Shown: positions 18,286-27,047 of the stretch, piece after piece
How the letters are laid out: each line of letters starts with the position of its first letter
Numbering within the stretch: position 1 is the first letter of the stretch
Assembly (NCBI RefSeq): GCF_943736995.1
Contig: NZ_CALSFT010000002.1
Location: 1,674,501-1,738,500, forward strand
Length of the DNA stretch: 64,000 bases
Source: Sporosarcina sp. Marseille-Q4943
Lineage (GTDB): Bacteria > Bacillota > Bacilli > Bacillales_A > Planococcaceae
Direction: 5' to 3'
The notes under the pieces: model-generated
Told to the model about the DNA's origin: nothing
Seen by the model: only the letters and a program-made list of their open reading frames with translations
Database searches by the model: none
Program-made: the position numbers and the translations under genes

Positions 18286-19680
18286 ATGTCATCCATAAAT
18301 TTCGAAAAGTTATTGAAAGGCTTTGAGCCTAATTTTACATTTGAACCACCGAAGGCAATACCACCGGAGGAATATCACGGGAGGATTGAGCGTATGCGTC
18401 AAGCAGCAGCAGACCAGGGTCACGATGTTCTTATTATACATGCAGGCGGCGCAGGTTTTTTTTCAACGACAAACACGTTTTTAAGATATGCGTGTGATTG
18501 GGCTCGCGAGGGGGTGTTGATCATTCCTACGGATAGCAGTAAAGGCCTTCACTTGGTCTCCTTCTTTACCCAAGCGGTACTTATTCCACCGCCTGGTGAA
18601 CCGGTGGGTATTGAAAAGCTTTGGCAGGTTGGAGCGCTCGGTCAGGAGTTTTCGGGGCGTACGGGTACGTCTGAAGTTCAACTGGTAGAAGCCATCTCTG
18701 AGATTTTGGAAGATTTAGTCTATCATTCAGCGAGCATAGGTGTGATTGGAGATCGTTCGTCCACTGAGTGTTGGGAGGGGCTTCGAACAAAGCTGCCTAA
18801 GTTAAGAATTGTGGATGAGACTCAAATCATTACCGATATGCAGAAAATCCGGTCGAAAAACGAACAGGATCAGATTCGAGCTTCTGCCCAGCTGATGGAC
18901 ATCGGATTCCAAGCCGCATGTCACGTGACTATGCCTGGCGTTACGGATTTTGAGATTTATGCGGCTGTCACGTTTGCACAGATGGCTCGAGGTGGAGAAA
19001 GCGGGGATGGCTATCAAATAGGGATTAATAGATTTGGTACCCACTGTGGAAAGCCGTACGGGCATAAGGTGGTTTCTGGTGATCTTATTAACTTATATAT
19101 GTCTGCTTTGCCATACCACGGGTACACGGCTCAGACTGCTCGGATGATTGCCGTAGGCGAAATTACTACGAAGCAAGAGGAAACTCTCGAGGTGTGTGCA
19201 GAGGCTGTGCGTCGAGCAGAGGCACTCATTCGTCCTGGTGTACGCTTTTGTGACCTTCATAAGGCCGCATTTTCGGTATACTTGGAGCACGGATACCTTG
19301 AAGACGATACGACGGCCACGATGCCCTATAATTGGGCTCCTCATGATGATTTATCTGCTAGAATAATTCCAATACAGCATATTCAGAATAGGGATTATGA
19401 ACGTGACGGACGGAAGCTTAAACACGTTTATCCAGCTGTAACTGGTCCCCATAATCCCAATATGGGCCATTCCGTGGGCATGCCTGGTAATCCTAAGTTC
19501 AACATTACGTCCCACAACACAGATATTGCGGAACCTGGAATGGTTTTTGTATTACATGCTCAATGGCTTGATCCGATGGTGTCGGGAGGCAACATAGGAA
19601 ATTGCTATCTTGTCACAGACGATGGATTCGAGAACCTCAGTTGTCATACCCCACTTGATTCGATTCGGATTAAAGCCTAA
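18286..19680 (+). CDS. M24-fold (creatinase/Xaa-Pro peptidase-like) hydrolase lacking metal ligands
   Basis: 464 residues; AAAGGAG precedes the ATG. The N-terminal creatinase-type domain covers about 1-190, the pita-bread domain about 195-464. The metal-dependent family has D, D, H, E, E. Here the first Asp position reads Y (INLYMSA), the second Q (GYTAQTAR), the His is kept in GHSVGMPG, and the two Glu positions read H (FVLHAQW) and N or G (GNIGNCYLVT). This matches a metal-free enzyme such as creatinase rather than an aminopeptidase. It may process an amidine, dipeptide or similar compound taken up by the following symporter. Exact substrate unknown. Confidence 0.75.
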   Translation: MSSINFEKLLKGFEPNFTFEPPKAIPPEEYHGRIERMRQAAADQGHDVLIIHAGGAGFFSTTNTFLRYACDWAREGVLIIPTDSSKGLHLVSFFTQAVLIPPPGEPVGIEKLWQVGALGQEFSGRTGTSEVQLVEAISEILEDLVYHSASIGVIGDRSSTECWEGLRTKLPKLRIVDETQIITDMQKIRSKNEQDQIRASAQLMDIGFQAACHVTMPGVTDFEIYAAVTFAQMARGGESGDGYQIGINRFGTHCGKPYGHKVVSGDLINLYMSALPYHGYTAQTARMIAVGEITTKQEETLEVCAEAVRRAEALIRPGVRFCDLHKAAFSVYLEHGYLEDDTTATMPYNWAPHDDLSARIIPIQHIQNRDYERDGRKLKHVYPAVTGPHNPNMGHSVGMPGNPKFNITSHNTDIAEPGMVFVLHAQWLDPMVSGGNIGNCYLVTDDGFENLSCHTPLDSIRIKA

Positions 19681-20080
19681 GGTACTGATATTTGGACAAG
19701 GACGCCATTATCTCGGTTAATTAGCGAGATTGTAACCAGATTGACGTTCTCGCAGGTGACAAAGAGGTCACATATTTCTTTAACTGTTGCAATGCTGTTT
19801 ATGAACAGATGAAGAATGCTTCTTCTATTGTAATAATTGTATGGACACAAGGAACTTTTGTCGAAATTAATTTCTGAATATTGCCTATTGGTTGTTAACG
19901 AAGGATAATCACACATAGTTAAAAAGTGACACCGTGTGTGGCAGGTTTAGAGAAAAACATTCATACGAAAGCCTCGAGATGCAGATTTATGAAGAAGTCG
20001 CATTATGTAGGGAAGCATTAGCCCCCTACGATCCATTACCGGAAAATAACTCGAATTTTATTGTAAAGGGTGGTTTGGTT
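19681..20080. other. gap between hydrolase and symporter genes
   Basis: No intact gene. A protein-like fragment precedes the symporter start in the same frame (YESLEMQIYEEVALCREALA, about 19955-20020), perhaps the remains of another gene. No clear terminator was found. Confidence 0.4.
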
Positions 20081-21418
20081 ATGATAGAAGAAGCATTTAA
20101 TACTTTAATGGTATTCGGCTTGCTGTTGATTGCGGGCGTCACCATCCGCGAGTTTGTACCCTTTTTTCAGAAGCTTATGATTCCATCTAGTGTAATTGCT
20201 GGATTTTTAGGACTAATCCTAGGTCAACAAGTGCTAGGCTGGATCACCATTCCCGAATCCTTTGGAGTTATTCCTATTTTTGGCATGTTTATTCTAATGA
20301 CCTGTGTACCTATGGGTATTACTGTTACAGGCAAAAAGGTTGTCCAACATATGGACTTTGCCCTTGGCAACATGACCGTGTATGGATTCCAACTGGTATT
20401 CGGTATTATAATCGGAGCTTTACTCATCAATTTTTGGCCGAATCTTCCTGAAGGTTGGGGCTTAATGGCTGTTGCAGCATTCTTCGGTGCTCATGGAAAC
20501 GTTCCTATTGTTTCTAGTGTCATCGATCCTACTGGAGAACTAGGTGCGCAGAGTATCGGGATGGTGATGGCTACATTAGGTGTACTGATAGCCATAATTC
20601 CGGGTATCATTGCGGCGAACTACGGTATTCGTCGGGGATGGGGTACTTTTACTAAAAATGTTGAGAAGAAAGATAAGAGCTTCTTTCGGGGCACTCTCCC
20701 AGAAAAGGATCGCGAAGCTATAGGTAGACTGACTGTCAACCCGAGCAACGTGACGACCCTCGCTTTCCAACTTGGCATTCTTGCTGTCAGTTTTAAATTT
20801 GGTGAGCAAATTTTCAAAGGTCTCGCTATGGTGATCCCATTCTTTGGTAATATTTCTCCTATGCTTTACGGTATTGTCGGCTCACTTATTTTGTGGCCTG
20901 TCATGCAAAAGGTGAAGCTTGGGGGATATGTTGATAAGCGGACCGTCAATGAAATAAGTAACTTCTCCCTAGAAGTGATTATTCTAACAGCCTGTGCTTC
21001 CATTCAGTTAAGCATTATTAGTGAATTCTTCGCCCCTCTGTTAGTGTTAACTATTATTATGTGTTCAATGACTTTCCTGTTCACCTATTTCTGGTACAAG
21101 AAAATTAACAATCCGGAATGGTTTGAAAAATCTTTGATGAACTACGGTATGGCAACTGGTTCCAACCCTCAAGGCTTTGCTTTAGTTCGTATCGTTGATC
21201 CTAACAACAAATCTAGCATTTACGAAGCTCTGGGTGTCTATAATGCCGTCTTTTTCTGGAATTTCCTCCTCCTACCTTTGGCGGCGTCTTTGATACTCTC
21301 AAATACGATTCCTATATATATCATTGGCCTCACTCTTATGATTGTTCCACCGGTTTTAGCATTTATTCTCTTCTTCAGGAAGAAAAAGGCTGAAGGCAAG
21401 GCCGAAATAAGTGCTTAG
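20081..21418 (+). CDS. GltS-type sodium/glutamate symporter family protein
   Basis: 445 residues from ATG 20081 with AAAGGGTGG just upstream; an in-frame extension to 19934 has no ribosome site and is probably not translated. About ten to twelve hydrophobic segments. Typical GltS features include VIAGFLGLILGQ near residue 35, FFGAHGNVPIVSS about residue 140 (the first G-rich re-entrant loop) and GSNPQGFALVRIVDP about residue 370 (the second). It follows the M24-fold hydrolase by 400 bases and probably imports its substrate or exports a product. Substrate specificity cannot be told from sequence. Confidence 0.8.
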   Translation: MIEEAFNTLMVFGLLLIAGVTIREFVPFFQKLMIPSSVIAGFLGLILGQQVLGWITIPESFGVIPIFGMFILMTCVPMGITVTGKKVVQHMDFALGNMTVYGFQLVFGIIIGALLINFWPNLPEGWGLMAVAAFFGAHGNVPIVSSVIDPTGELGAQSIGMVMATLGVLIAIIPGIIAANYGIRRGWGTFTKNVEKKDKSFFRGTLPEKDREAIGRLTVNPSNVTTLAFQLGILAVSFKFGEQIFKGLAMVIPFFGNISPMLYGIVGSLILWPVMQKVKLGGYVDKRTVNEISNFSLEVIILTACASIQLSIISEFFAPLLVLTIIMCSMTFLFTYFWYKKINNPEWFEKSLMNYGMATGSNPQGFALVRIVDPNNKSSIYEALGVYNAVFFWNFLLLPLAASLILSNTIPIYIIGLTLMIVPPVLAFILFFRKKKAEGKAEISA

Positions 21419-21709
21419 TAGTGCTTTGATAAAGCGAATCTGGATACAACCTATCTGTATCATGTCAAGTCATTCCGATAAAGAATAACCGGTAAATGGA
21501 AGGAGTATTACTTCATAGACTTTCTACCAGTAATTTTAATTAAGATTGTTCATCCCCAAGATATTCATAAGCAGGTTTTTCTAATCAAAGATCAAGACCG
21601 AATGAAAAATCGCATTTTGCAAGCTAAATCCAACATGAGGTACTTAACAGGGGACAGTTAAAAGAAAATAAAGTTTATTAAACAATCGGGCGCGATTGTA
21701 GAAGATCAG

Positions 21710-21753
21710 AAGCTTAATCCCTCGCTAATACATGGAGGGGTTAGGCTTTTTTT
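21710..21753 (+). terminator. strong intrinsic terminator
   Basis: AAGCTTAATCCCTC pairs with GAGGGGTTAGGCTT (two G-T pairs) and runs into seven Ts. It lies about 290 bases after the symporter gene; the bases between (21419-21709) hold no recognisable gene. Confidence 0.7.
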
Positions 21754-22023
21754 ATACTTCAGAACCATGGTCTATGTCAGTGATAAGCGCTGCATACGGG
21801 AAACATCAATACAATTATTAAAAAAGTAAGGGTAAAGGTTGTACATACTTGATGCGAAGATCTCTGCGTTTTAGCGGTGTATAGGAAATGAAAAAGAAAA
21901 AGGGTTAATATATACCTATATCGGCAAATGTGAAATAAGCATTATTATTTCACAATTGTTTTCCCAGATGGTCTTACGATTTGAATTTATACCAGAATGA
22001 AATTGTCGAAAGGGGACACATTC

Positions 22024-22264
22024 ATGAAAAAGTTAAAGACTGTAGATCAAGCAAAGAGAAGAATTGAGGCATTGCAAGAGTTTATTGATTTGGCCGAATA
22101 AAACCTAGCCAAAAACAATCGAAGAGCAAATTATCAAATATTGTGCGTGCGTAGGAAGCACTGAGAAGGTCACGAATAAATTAAATGAATTAGGTTACAC
22201 GAAAAAGGGGCAACGATTCTTAGTAGAACATTTCAGAAATAATAAAGAGCAAACCGATCAATGA
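22024..22264 (+). pseudogene. frameshifted small phage-type protein
   Basis: MKKLKTVDQAKRRIEALQEF begins at ATG 22024 and stops after 25 codons. In the +1 frame the protein continues as KTIEEQIIKYCACVGSTEKV and TNKLNELGYTKKGQRFLVEH. Small proteins of this build are frequent in Bacillus mobile DNA. One frameshift has broken it. Confidence 0.5.
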
Positions 22265-22465
22265 ATTACATATATTTATTTGATCGCTATTTCTTAAAAA
22301 AACAAGAAATACTTGGCGAAAAGTAAAGTCTCTATACAATTGGTGAAAATAACGGGTTATTTCAATAACAATCTAAAAGGCTGCATCGTATTAGATGATT
22401 TTTGCTACTCTAGGTTTGTTCATATAAAATAGAAGTAATACAAAAGCTCTTATGGGGTGTTTACA

Positions 22466-22666
22466 TTGGCTGAGATAATTCCTTTCAAGACAAAGCAACA
22501 GTTGGAAACAGAGAAGGCGAGAAAAGCTATCAGTGATTGGGAAGTTTATTTAAAATGGGAAGAGGCTAACTGGCATAATATAATAAATAAAGATGAAGAC
22601 AAGGTCGATTTATCAAAGGAAGAGGTCGCCTGGCTAAATGACTGGTTGCAGAGGAACGATGAGTAG
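22466..22666 (+). CDS. small hypothetical protein (66 residues)
   Basis: TTG 22466 is preferred to GTG 22457 because GGGGTG lies 7 bases before it. The product is hydrophilic, rich in Trp and acidic residues: ISDWEVYLKWEEANWHNIIN in the middle and WLNDWLQRNDE at the end. A partial second copy of its 3' half occurs at 50109-50229, inside a repeat. No function is recognised. Confidence 0.6.
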   Translation: MAEIIPFKTKQQLETEKARKAISDWEVYLKWEEANWHNIINKDEDKVDLSKEEVAWLNDWLQRNDE

Positions 22667-22804
22667 TTGATACGATTTAGATATTAAATACGCAGAGAAA
22701 TTCTGAATGATTTATTTTAACGCAACACAAATACAACACAAGATATTTAAAAATGCCGTAACAGCAACGTATTTTGGCAGATATACACGTCTGCCTGGGT
22801 CGTA
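22545..22804 (+). repeat. dispersed repeat, copy 1
   Basis: About 260 bp matching 50109-50369 closely (a scattering of substitutions and small gaps). It includes the 3' half of the small gene at 22466, an AT-rich spacer and a core TCTGCCTGGGTCGT at its right end, beyond which the two copies diverge. A third, more diverged copy lies at about 28899-29070. Confidence 0.8.
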
Positions 22805-23049
22805 GCTATATGCGGTCTAAACCGCATTATATCAAGCCTTCTAGCGAAGTTTTTAGAGCGGTCAAATTGCGAATTACAGACGCCTTCTAACTACTTTCGT
22901 TAGGAGGTTTATTTGTGTTGAAGAACCGAGAAAAGGTTTAGTGGTAGATACGGATTTAACCGGATAAGCCCACGTTAGCCAGCCCGACCGGGACACCGTT
23001 CTTAAGCGGTAGGAGGTTAATCTGACAAATAAGTAATACCACAATAAGG

Positions 23050-23463
23050 GGGGGTGCGGACATTCGTAAGGTGCCTACGCCAGTGCAGATACAAAGCAAT
23101 ATTCGCAGTAAGGTCACTGACTACACCCAAAAACCCGAATGGGTAGACTACTCAGGTGTCCATGACGGCAGGGCAATTGTGTTTGATACCAAGGAAACAT
23201 CAAACCGGACGAACTTCCCGCTCAATAACATTTCAGAGCATCAATACGAATTACTCTAGTAATGGCACAACAAAGGCGCACACGCATTCCTGCTTGTCTA
23301 TTTCACTAAATTGGGTGAAATATACCTCTTAGCATTCAAAATACTTAAGACGTATTGGGAGGATGCTAAAAAGGGCGGAAGGAAGTCGATACCCCATCAA
23401 ACGTTTGTAATGGAGTGCGATCGTGTTAAAAGTGATAAGGGGTATGTTCTGCATTATCTCTAG
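23050..23463 (+). pseudogene. RecU-like Holliday junction resolvase, broken
   Basis: One frame gives the RecU core: IRSKVTDYTQKPEWVDYSGV, DGRAIVFDTKETSNRTNFPL (the D..KET metal-binding motif), HQYELL, then two consecutive stops (TAG TAA at about 23257-23262), then GAHAFLLVYFTKLGEIYLLA, IPHQTFVMECDR and the end at 23463. The N-terminal part is missing as well. Phage-type RecU genes lie in the late-early region next to sigma-like activators, which fits the genes downstream. Confidence 0.75.
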
Positions 23464-23791
23464 CATGTGGGGTAATGAAGTGGGGCTAGTGGAAGTCATG
23501 AGTAATTATAAACAATACAGTGCGATAACGAGGCGTTTGTTTATTATTACTTTTCGCCAAGCTTAATCCAATTCCTGATGGAAAAGGACAAGCTTTCTTA
23601 CTTGTTAGTGAAGCTGGAGAAAGTAATTACCTTTTTGTAAAAAAACGTTCAACAAGCAGATAGATTAAATCGCAAATTGTGTTACAAAGCTCCTCATTCA
23701 TTTTATCACCTCCTATGAGCGACGCGATTAGTGTATCTACTTTGAAATTTAATATTCAGTGGACAAAAACTGATAAGGAGTTGAATGGCTT
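23464..23791. other. degraded phage DNA
   Basis: No intact gene. A protein-like tail, PIPDGKGQAFLLVSEAGESN, is visible near 23565-23630 and ends in a stop at 23663. Confidence 0.4.
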
Positions 23792-23965
23792 ATGGAGCTA
23801 ACAAAAGAACAGTTTGAGACAATTCGAAAGACATTGTTTCAACAACAAGACAAACTTTGCAAAGAGGGAGAGCCAACGTTTCACGAAGCGTTAGGGTTCG
23901 AATATGGAATGATGTTTATGGCTAAGGCCATACATTTAGATTGGAAAGAAATTAGCAAACGTTAG
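23792..23965 (+). CDS. small phage-type hypothetical protein (57 residues)
   Basis: ATG 23792 with AAGGAG 11 bases upstream. The product begins MELTKEQFETIRKTLFQQQD and ends in AIHLDWKEISKR; it is hydrophilic and probably helical. Function unknown. It sits between the broken recU and the DUF6877-like gene. Confidence 0.55.
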   Translation: MELTKEQFETIRKTLFQQQDKLCKEGEPTFHEALGFEYGMMFMAKAIHLDWKEISKR

Positions 23966-24003
23966 TCATCAGTACGACCATAATGCGCAGCAAGGAGGGC
24001 ACC

Positions 24004-24228
24004 ATGAACAAACCAATCCAGGAAATTGCAAAAATAGCTCACAAACTGCCGATCGAGGCAATTCAGGACATTAACCAAAGAATCGGTGACTGGATCGCAT
24101 CCGGCGGGAAAGAGGACGATTCGTATATTCATCAGCAACTGAGATATGCGAAGAGATTTGTGAAGGGTGAAGAGACACGGCAAGCGCTGTTAAGCATGAG
24201 GCGTTTCGATTGTTATTCGACGAAGTAG
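24004..24228 (+). CDS. DUF6877-like small phage protein
   Basis: ATG 24004 with AAGGAGG 5 bases upstream, better than the earlier in-frame start. 74 residues, beginning MNKPIQEIAKIAHKLPIEAI, then RIGDWIASGG and YIHQQLRYAKRF, which I recognise as the DUF6877 pattern common in Bacillus phages and PBSX-like regions. The last ten residues overlap the next gene and may be altered by a shift. Confidence 0.6.
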   Translation: MNKPIQEIAKIAHKLPIEAIQDINQRIGDWIASGGKEDDSYIHQQLRYAKRFVKGEETRQALLSMRRFDCYSTK

Positions 24229-24500
24229 AAGTGAAGTGGAAATGGACAGAAAGTGAGCTTATCAAGTTCCGGAAGATGTGGAAAGACGGTGCAAGCATTC
24301 AGCAAATCGGAAAGGAATTAAAAATCAATAAACGGTCGATCGGTCTGTTGGTGATTGATCAAGCGGAGCAGGGCGAGATTAAACCGCGGCCTGGTGGATG
24401 TTTGGGAAATAAAAAAAAACAGGATCTCTCCCTTCTCTTACTTAAAGTAATGATGAAATCCTACATCCATTGGGACAAACCAAATATAGATACCGAGTAA
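24210..24500 (+). CDS. small HTH phage protein
   Basis: TTG start, overlapping the previous gene by 19 bases. 96 residues: MLFDEVEVKWKWTESELIKF, then a Myb/HTH-like segment WKDGASIQQIGKELKINKRSI (in part), then EQGEIKPRPGG. Phage proteins of this shape usually end soon after the Pro-rich stretch, so the remaining 30 residues, antisense to the next gene, may result from a lost stop. Confidence 0.55.
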   Translation: MLFDEVEVKWKWTESELIKFRKMWKDGASIQQIGKELKINKRSIGLLVIDQAEQGEIKPRPGGCLGNKKKQDLSLLLLKVMMKSYIHWDKPNIDTE

Positions 24501-24653
24501 GGCTACTAGCCCTGCAAAAAATTTAAAGAGTTCTTGAGAGAGCAATCTTGAAAAAATGAGGGCATATAAAAACATTACGGCAGTCAAGGTTACAATTAAA
24601 ACGATTAGCGGGCCAACAATCGGTATCCAATCAACTTCTACTTCATCAAACAT
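24438..24653 (-). CDS. small membrane protein (71 residues)
   Basis: ATG 24653, with GGAG 10 bases upstream. The product starts MFDEVEVDW and carries two or three hydrophobic segments (IVGPLIVLIVTLTAVMFLYA and FFAGLVALLGIYIWFVP). It is one of few minus-strand genes in the phage remnant and its 3' end overlaps the HTH gene on the other strand by 63 bases. Function unknown. Confidence 0.5.
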   Translation of the reverse strand: MFDEVEVDWIPIVGPLIVLIVTLTAVMFLYALIFSRLLSQELFKFFAGLVALLGIYIWFVPMDVGFHHYFK

Positions 24654-24746
24654 ATTTTTGAATCTCCATTTCAATCATTTATGAAAAAAGACCAGGAGTG
24701 TCCCTCCTGATCCAGCCAACTACATTATAGCATGGAGGGACCTTCT

Positions 24747-24922
24747 ATGAAACTACCGGAATTACAAATAGACTGTGAAGGAATGCTGATTATTGATATA
24801 ATGGAACTACCTATTAGCTGTGTTGTGGTAATTTCGGAGGGCAAGGCAAAGGTGAGTATAAGTTTGTGACGTATCAGGGGAAGGTTAAGCGGATGCGTAG
24901 GGAAGAGGGGGAGGAGTTTTGA
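24747..24922 (+). pseudogene. XtrA-like phage protein, frameshifted
   Basis: ATG 24747 opens 40 residues (MKLPELQIDCEGMLIIDI...) ending at 24869. In the next frame the typical XtrA tail follows: KFVTYQGKVKRMRREEGEEF, stop at 24922. XtrA is a small PBSX protein located just before the positive control factor. One frameshift separates the halves. Confidence 0.6.
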
Positions 24923-25440
24923 AATATTTCCATCAGGCATTTTTATATGTGGTGGAATTAGTTATAGCTGTTACTCTGTTGTTTTGCATCGGTAATATTG
25001 TAGCGCAAAATCAAATATTTTCATGGATCGATAACATAGTTAGTTATGATTTCTTGGAAAAAGCGCTGTTGTTATACAGCATTTACCAAATAGCTATATT
25101 TGTGTTCTTATCTATTTATGATTCAGCGAGAAAAGATGCAACCCTTAACAAGATTAAGATAATTAAATTAGGCATCGTTAGAAGTGAATTTAACAGACCA
25201 TTTGAAGAATTGCATGTGTTCCACAATGAATACACAAACAATAATTCGATTTTAATAGATAGAAGTGACAAATCTGATGTAGAAGAAATATATAGTATGT
25301 ATCAACGCTTTATCGAAGGAGTTATAGATAAAGGACAATATGACTTCTATTTGAAAAACAAATTAATATTACTCGAAGATAAATATGAATATTTTGATTT
25401 GTCTTGGAGATTGTCATTGATTTTAAGAAAATACAAATAA
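24919..25440 (+). CDS. membrane protein of unknown function (173 residues)
   Basis: TTG 24919 behind GGGGGAGGAG. Two transmembrane segments (about 8-28 and 47-65) are followed by a soluble, charged cytoplasmic part of about 105 residues (SEFNRPFEELHVFHNEYTNN and so on). No family recognised. It is followed by two more small membrane genes, a cargo-like group inside the phage remnant; superinfection or phage-resistance roles are possible but unproven. Confidence 0.6.
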   Translation: MKYFHQAFLYVVELVIAVTLLFCIGNIVAQNQIFSWIDNIVSYDFLEKALLLYSIYQIAIFVFLSIYDSARKDATLNKIKIIKLGIVRSEFNRPFEELHVFHNEYTNNNSILIDRSDKSDVEEIYSMYQRFIEGVIDKGQYDFYLKNKLILLEDKYEYFDLSWRLSLILRKYK

Positions 25441-25480
25441 TAAATCCCCTGTCCGATCATGGGAAGAAGGGGGAGAGTTT

Positions 25481-25792
25481 TTGGAAAAGTCAGTTAAAAT
25501 ATATGATACAAATGAAGTCTATAAATTAACAGATCTAATAATTCTTTTTATCGGTATATCTATTATATTACTGGGTCTGTTGAGTCTCTATGTTTCTATA
25601 CCCGATGAGTATATTGCAGGGGCTACAATTGGTGATATGTTTTTTGTTTTAGCGGATATAGTTGTCCTGAATGATGTCATAAAAACTAGAGATTTGGTAT
25701 TCCACGTTCTTTCCTTATTTATTGGAGTCATATCTTTTTTAGGATTGCCAGTCTTTCTAATTGTTTTTCCTGCCGTAAAGGAAGTTCCTTAG
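25481..25792 (+). CDS. small three-helix membrane protein
   Basis: TTG 25481 behind GAAGGGGGAGAG. 103 residues with hydrophobic segments at about 19-39, 46-65 and 74-98. No soluble domain, no known family. Probably cotranscribed with the preceding membrane gene. A further open stretch in another frame (about 25790-25945, ending EVKDLKEEMEKLEND) encodes a coiled-coil and may be a frameshifted continuation. Confidence 0.55.
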   Translation: MEKSVKIYDTNEVYKLTDLIILFIGISIILLGLLSLYVSIPDEYIAGATIGDMFFVLADIVVLNDVIKTRDLVFHVLSLFIGVISFLGLPVFLIVFPAVKEVP

Positions 25793-25980
25793 AAATCTCA
25801 AGTTTCGCTACTTTTTTAGCACTTGGTTGTGTTCCTATGGCATTAAGTTTTAAAGCGGTTTTAAAAATAGACAAGAAACAAAAGAGATTAGAAAAGGAAG
25901 TTAAAGACTTGAAAGAGGAAATGGAAAAACTTGAAAATGATTGATTCGTTCAGTAATTTGTAAAAAACGTTATAAATTTG

Positions 25981-26036
25981 TCCCCTTGGCCAACCAGAGG
26001 ACAGCATTTAATTACAGCATTTAGTTGTGTCATTTG
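25981..26036 (+). repeat. 56-bp direct repeat, left copy
   Basis: Matches 26749-26803: TCCCC-TGGCCAACCAGAGGACA is shared, followed by GCATTTAG and TGTGTCATTTG/TGCGTCATTTG. With its partner it brackets the 26074-26736 gene. Confidence 0.75.
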
Positions 26037-26073
26037 AGTAGGGATTTATGTTTATGAAATTGAGGGATGGACT

Positions 26074-26736
26074 TTGACGGACAGTAAGTTAGAAAATAGG
26101 ATTCTTTATATCATACTATTTATCTTATTATCTTTGATTTTAGTAATGATTTTTATAATGCCTATAAGTTTATTAAAAATTGAGCTTGATCAAGAATCTC
26201 TAAACTCTTTTGCGACTTTTTTTGGATCGTTATTAGGTGCTTTTATAACGGGTGCAACTGCTATTGGTGTAATGGTATATCAAGCAAATGAGAATAAAAA
26301 AGAAAAGTACTACAGAAATTATGGTAGTAATAAATATGTAGCGGTTAAATTGCTTAATTACCCGGAACTAATGAAAATAACTGTTTCAATATTAAACATG
26401 TTAAAAAATCCTCCTTCCCCCGGCTTGCTTGGCTGGGAACAGAATTTAATTAGCAAAATACCAGTAAAACAGTTTTCAAAAATACTGACAACTTTGAGAG
26501 AAGAAAGAGATAAGATTCCCTACGAATTTGTAGCAAGGTATTATACATTAGTAAATCAGTTAGAATATCTGATTGACTCATTAGAGGATTTGAAACAGGA
26601 TTATAGTAACGGAAAGATAGAAAGTGTATTGAAGCAGTTAGAATTAGGAGAAGATATATCTAAAAGGTTTAGAGATAATTTGTTAGAGTTCATTCTGCAA
26701 ATAGAAAAAAGGTATGACATTAAAGATTACTATTAA
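26074..26736 (+). CDS. two-helix membrane protein with coiled cytoplasmic domain
   Basis: TTG 26074 behind GAGGGATGG. 220 residues: TM1 at about 10-32, TM2 at about 46-68 (SLLGAFITGATAIGVMVYQA), then a 150-residue soluble helical domain. The TM2 pattern recalls small membrane proteins often seen in phage cargo and defence loci. The gene is bracketed by 56-bp direct repeats, which suggests an inserted or swapped cassette. Function unknown. Confidence 0.6.
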   Translation: MTDSKLENRILYIILFILLSLILVMIFIMPISLLKIELDQESLNSFATFFGSLLGAFITGATAIGVMVYQANENKKEKYYRNYGSNKYVAVKLLNYPELMKITVSILNMLKNPPSPGLLGWEQNLISKIPVKQFSKILTTLREERDKIPYEFVARYYTLVNQLEYLIDSLEDLKQDYSNGKIESVLKQLELGEDISKRFRDNLLEFILQIEKRYDIKDYY

Positions 26737-26748
26737 TGCTTATATCAG

Positions 26749-26814
26749 TCCCCCTGGCCAACCAGAGGACAACACTTGATTGCGGCATTTAGCTGCGTCA
26801 TTTGTTGTCCTCTT
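26749..26814 (+). terminator. repeat right copy forming a hairpin terminator
   Basis: GAGGACAACA (26765-26774) pairs perfectly with TGTTGTCCTC (26803-26812), with an inner GC-rich stem, followed by TTTTAT. The first part is the right copy of the 56-bp repeat at 25981; the left copy lacks the closing arm, so only this one can fold. Confidence 0.6.
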
Positions 26815-26841
26815 TTATATTTCACAAAAGGGAGTGAGATA

Positions 26842-27033
26842 ATGAGGACATTGCAAGATCAGTTGATTAAAAAAGGGCTCTCTCGACCACGTAAAGGCGA
26901 GCAAGACCCGAAGAATACTAGGAAAAGGGTACGGCAGTCGGAGCAACTCACATCGAGGGATTGGGCTGAATTGATGGGCGTTCACCGTCCAACGTACGGA
27001 CAGAATAAGGGTGGAGCTTTTAGACAGAGATAG
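26842..27033 (+). CDS. small basic phage protein (63 residues)
   Basis: ATG 26842 with AAAGGGAG upstream. MRTLQDQLIKKGLS opens a basic protein with a C-terminal LTSRDWAELMGVHRPTYGQN segment, the pattern of a small protein often placed just before the phage sigma-like activator in Bacillus. Function not established. Confidence 0.6.
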   Translation: MRTLQDQLIKKGLSRPRKGEQDPKNTRKRVRQSEQLTSRDWAELMGVHRPTYGQNKGGAFRQR

Positions 27034-27047
27034 GAGGGGCTTAAATA

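Noticed and set aside
19934..20080. Longer start for the GltS-type symporter
   Set aside because: The added 49 residues are hydrophilic with no counterpart in the family; ATG 20081 has a good SD.
22800..22870. tRNA-like hairpins after repeat copy 1
   Set aside because: GCGGT...ACCGC forms a short hairpin but no T-arm or acceptor stem fits.
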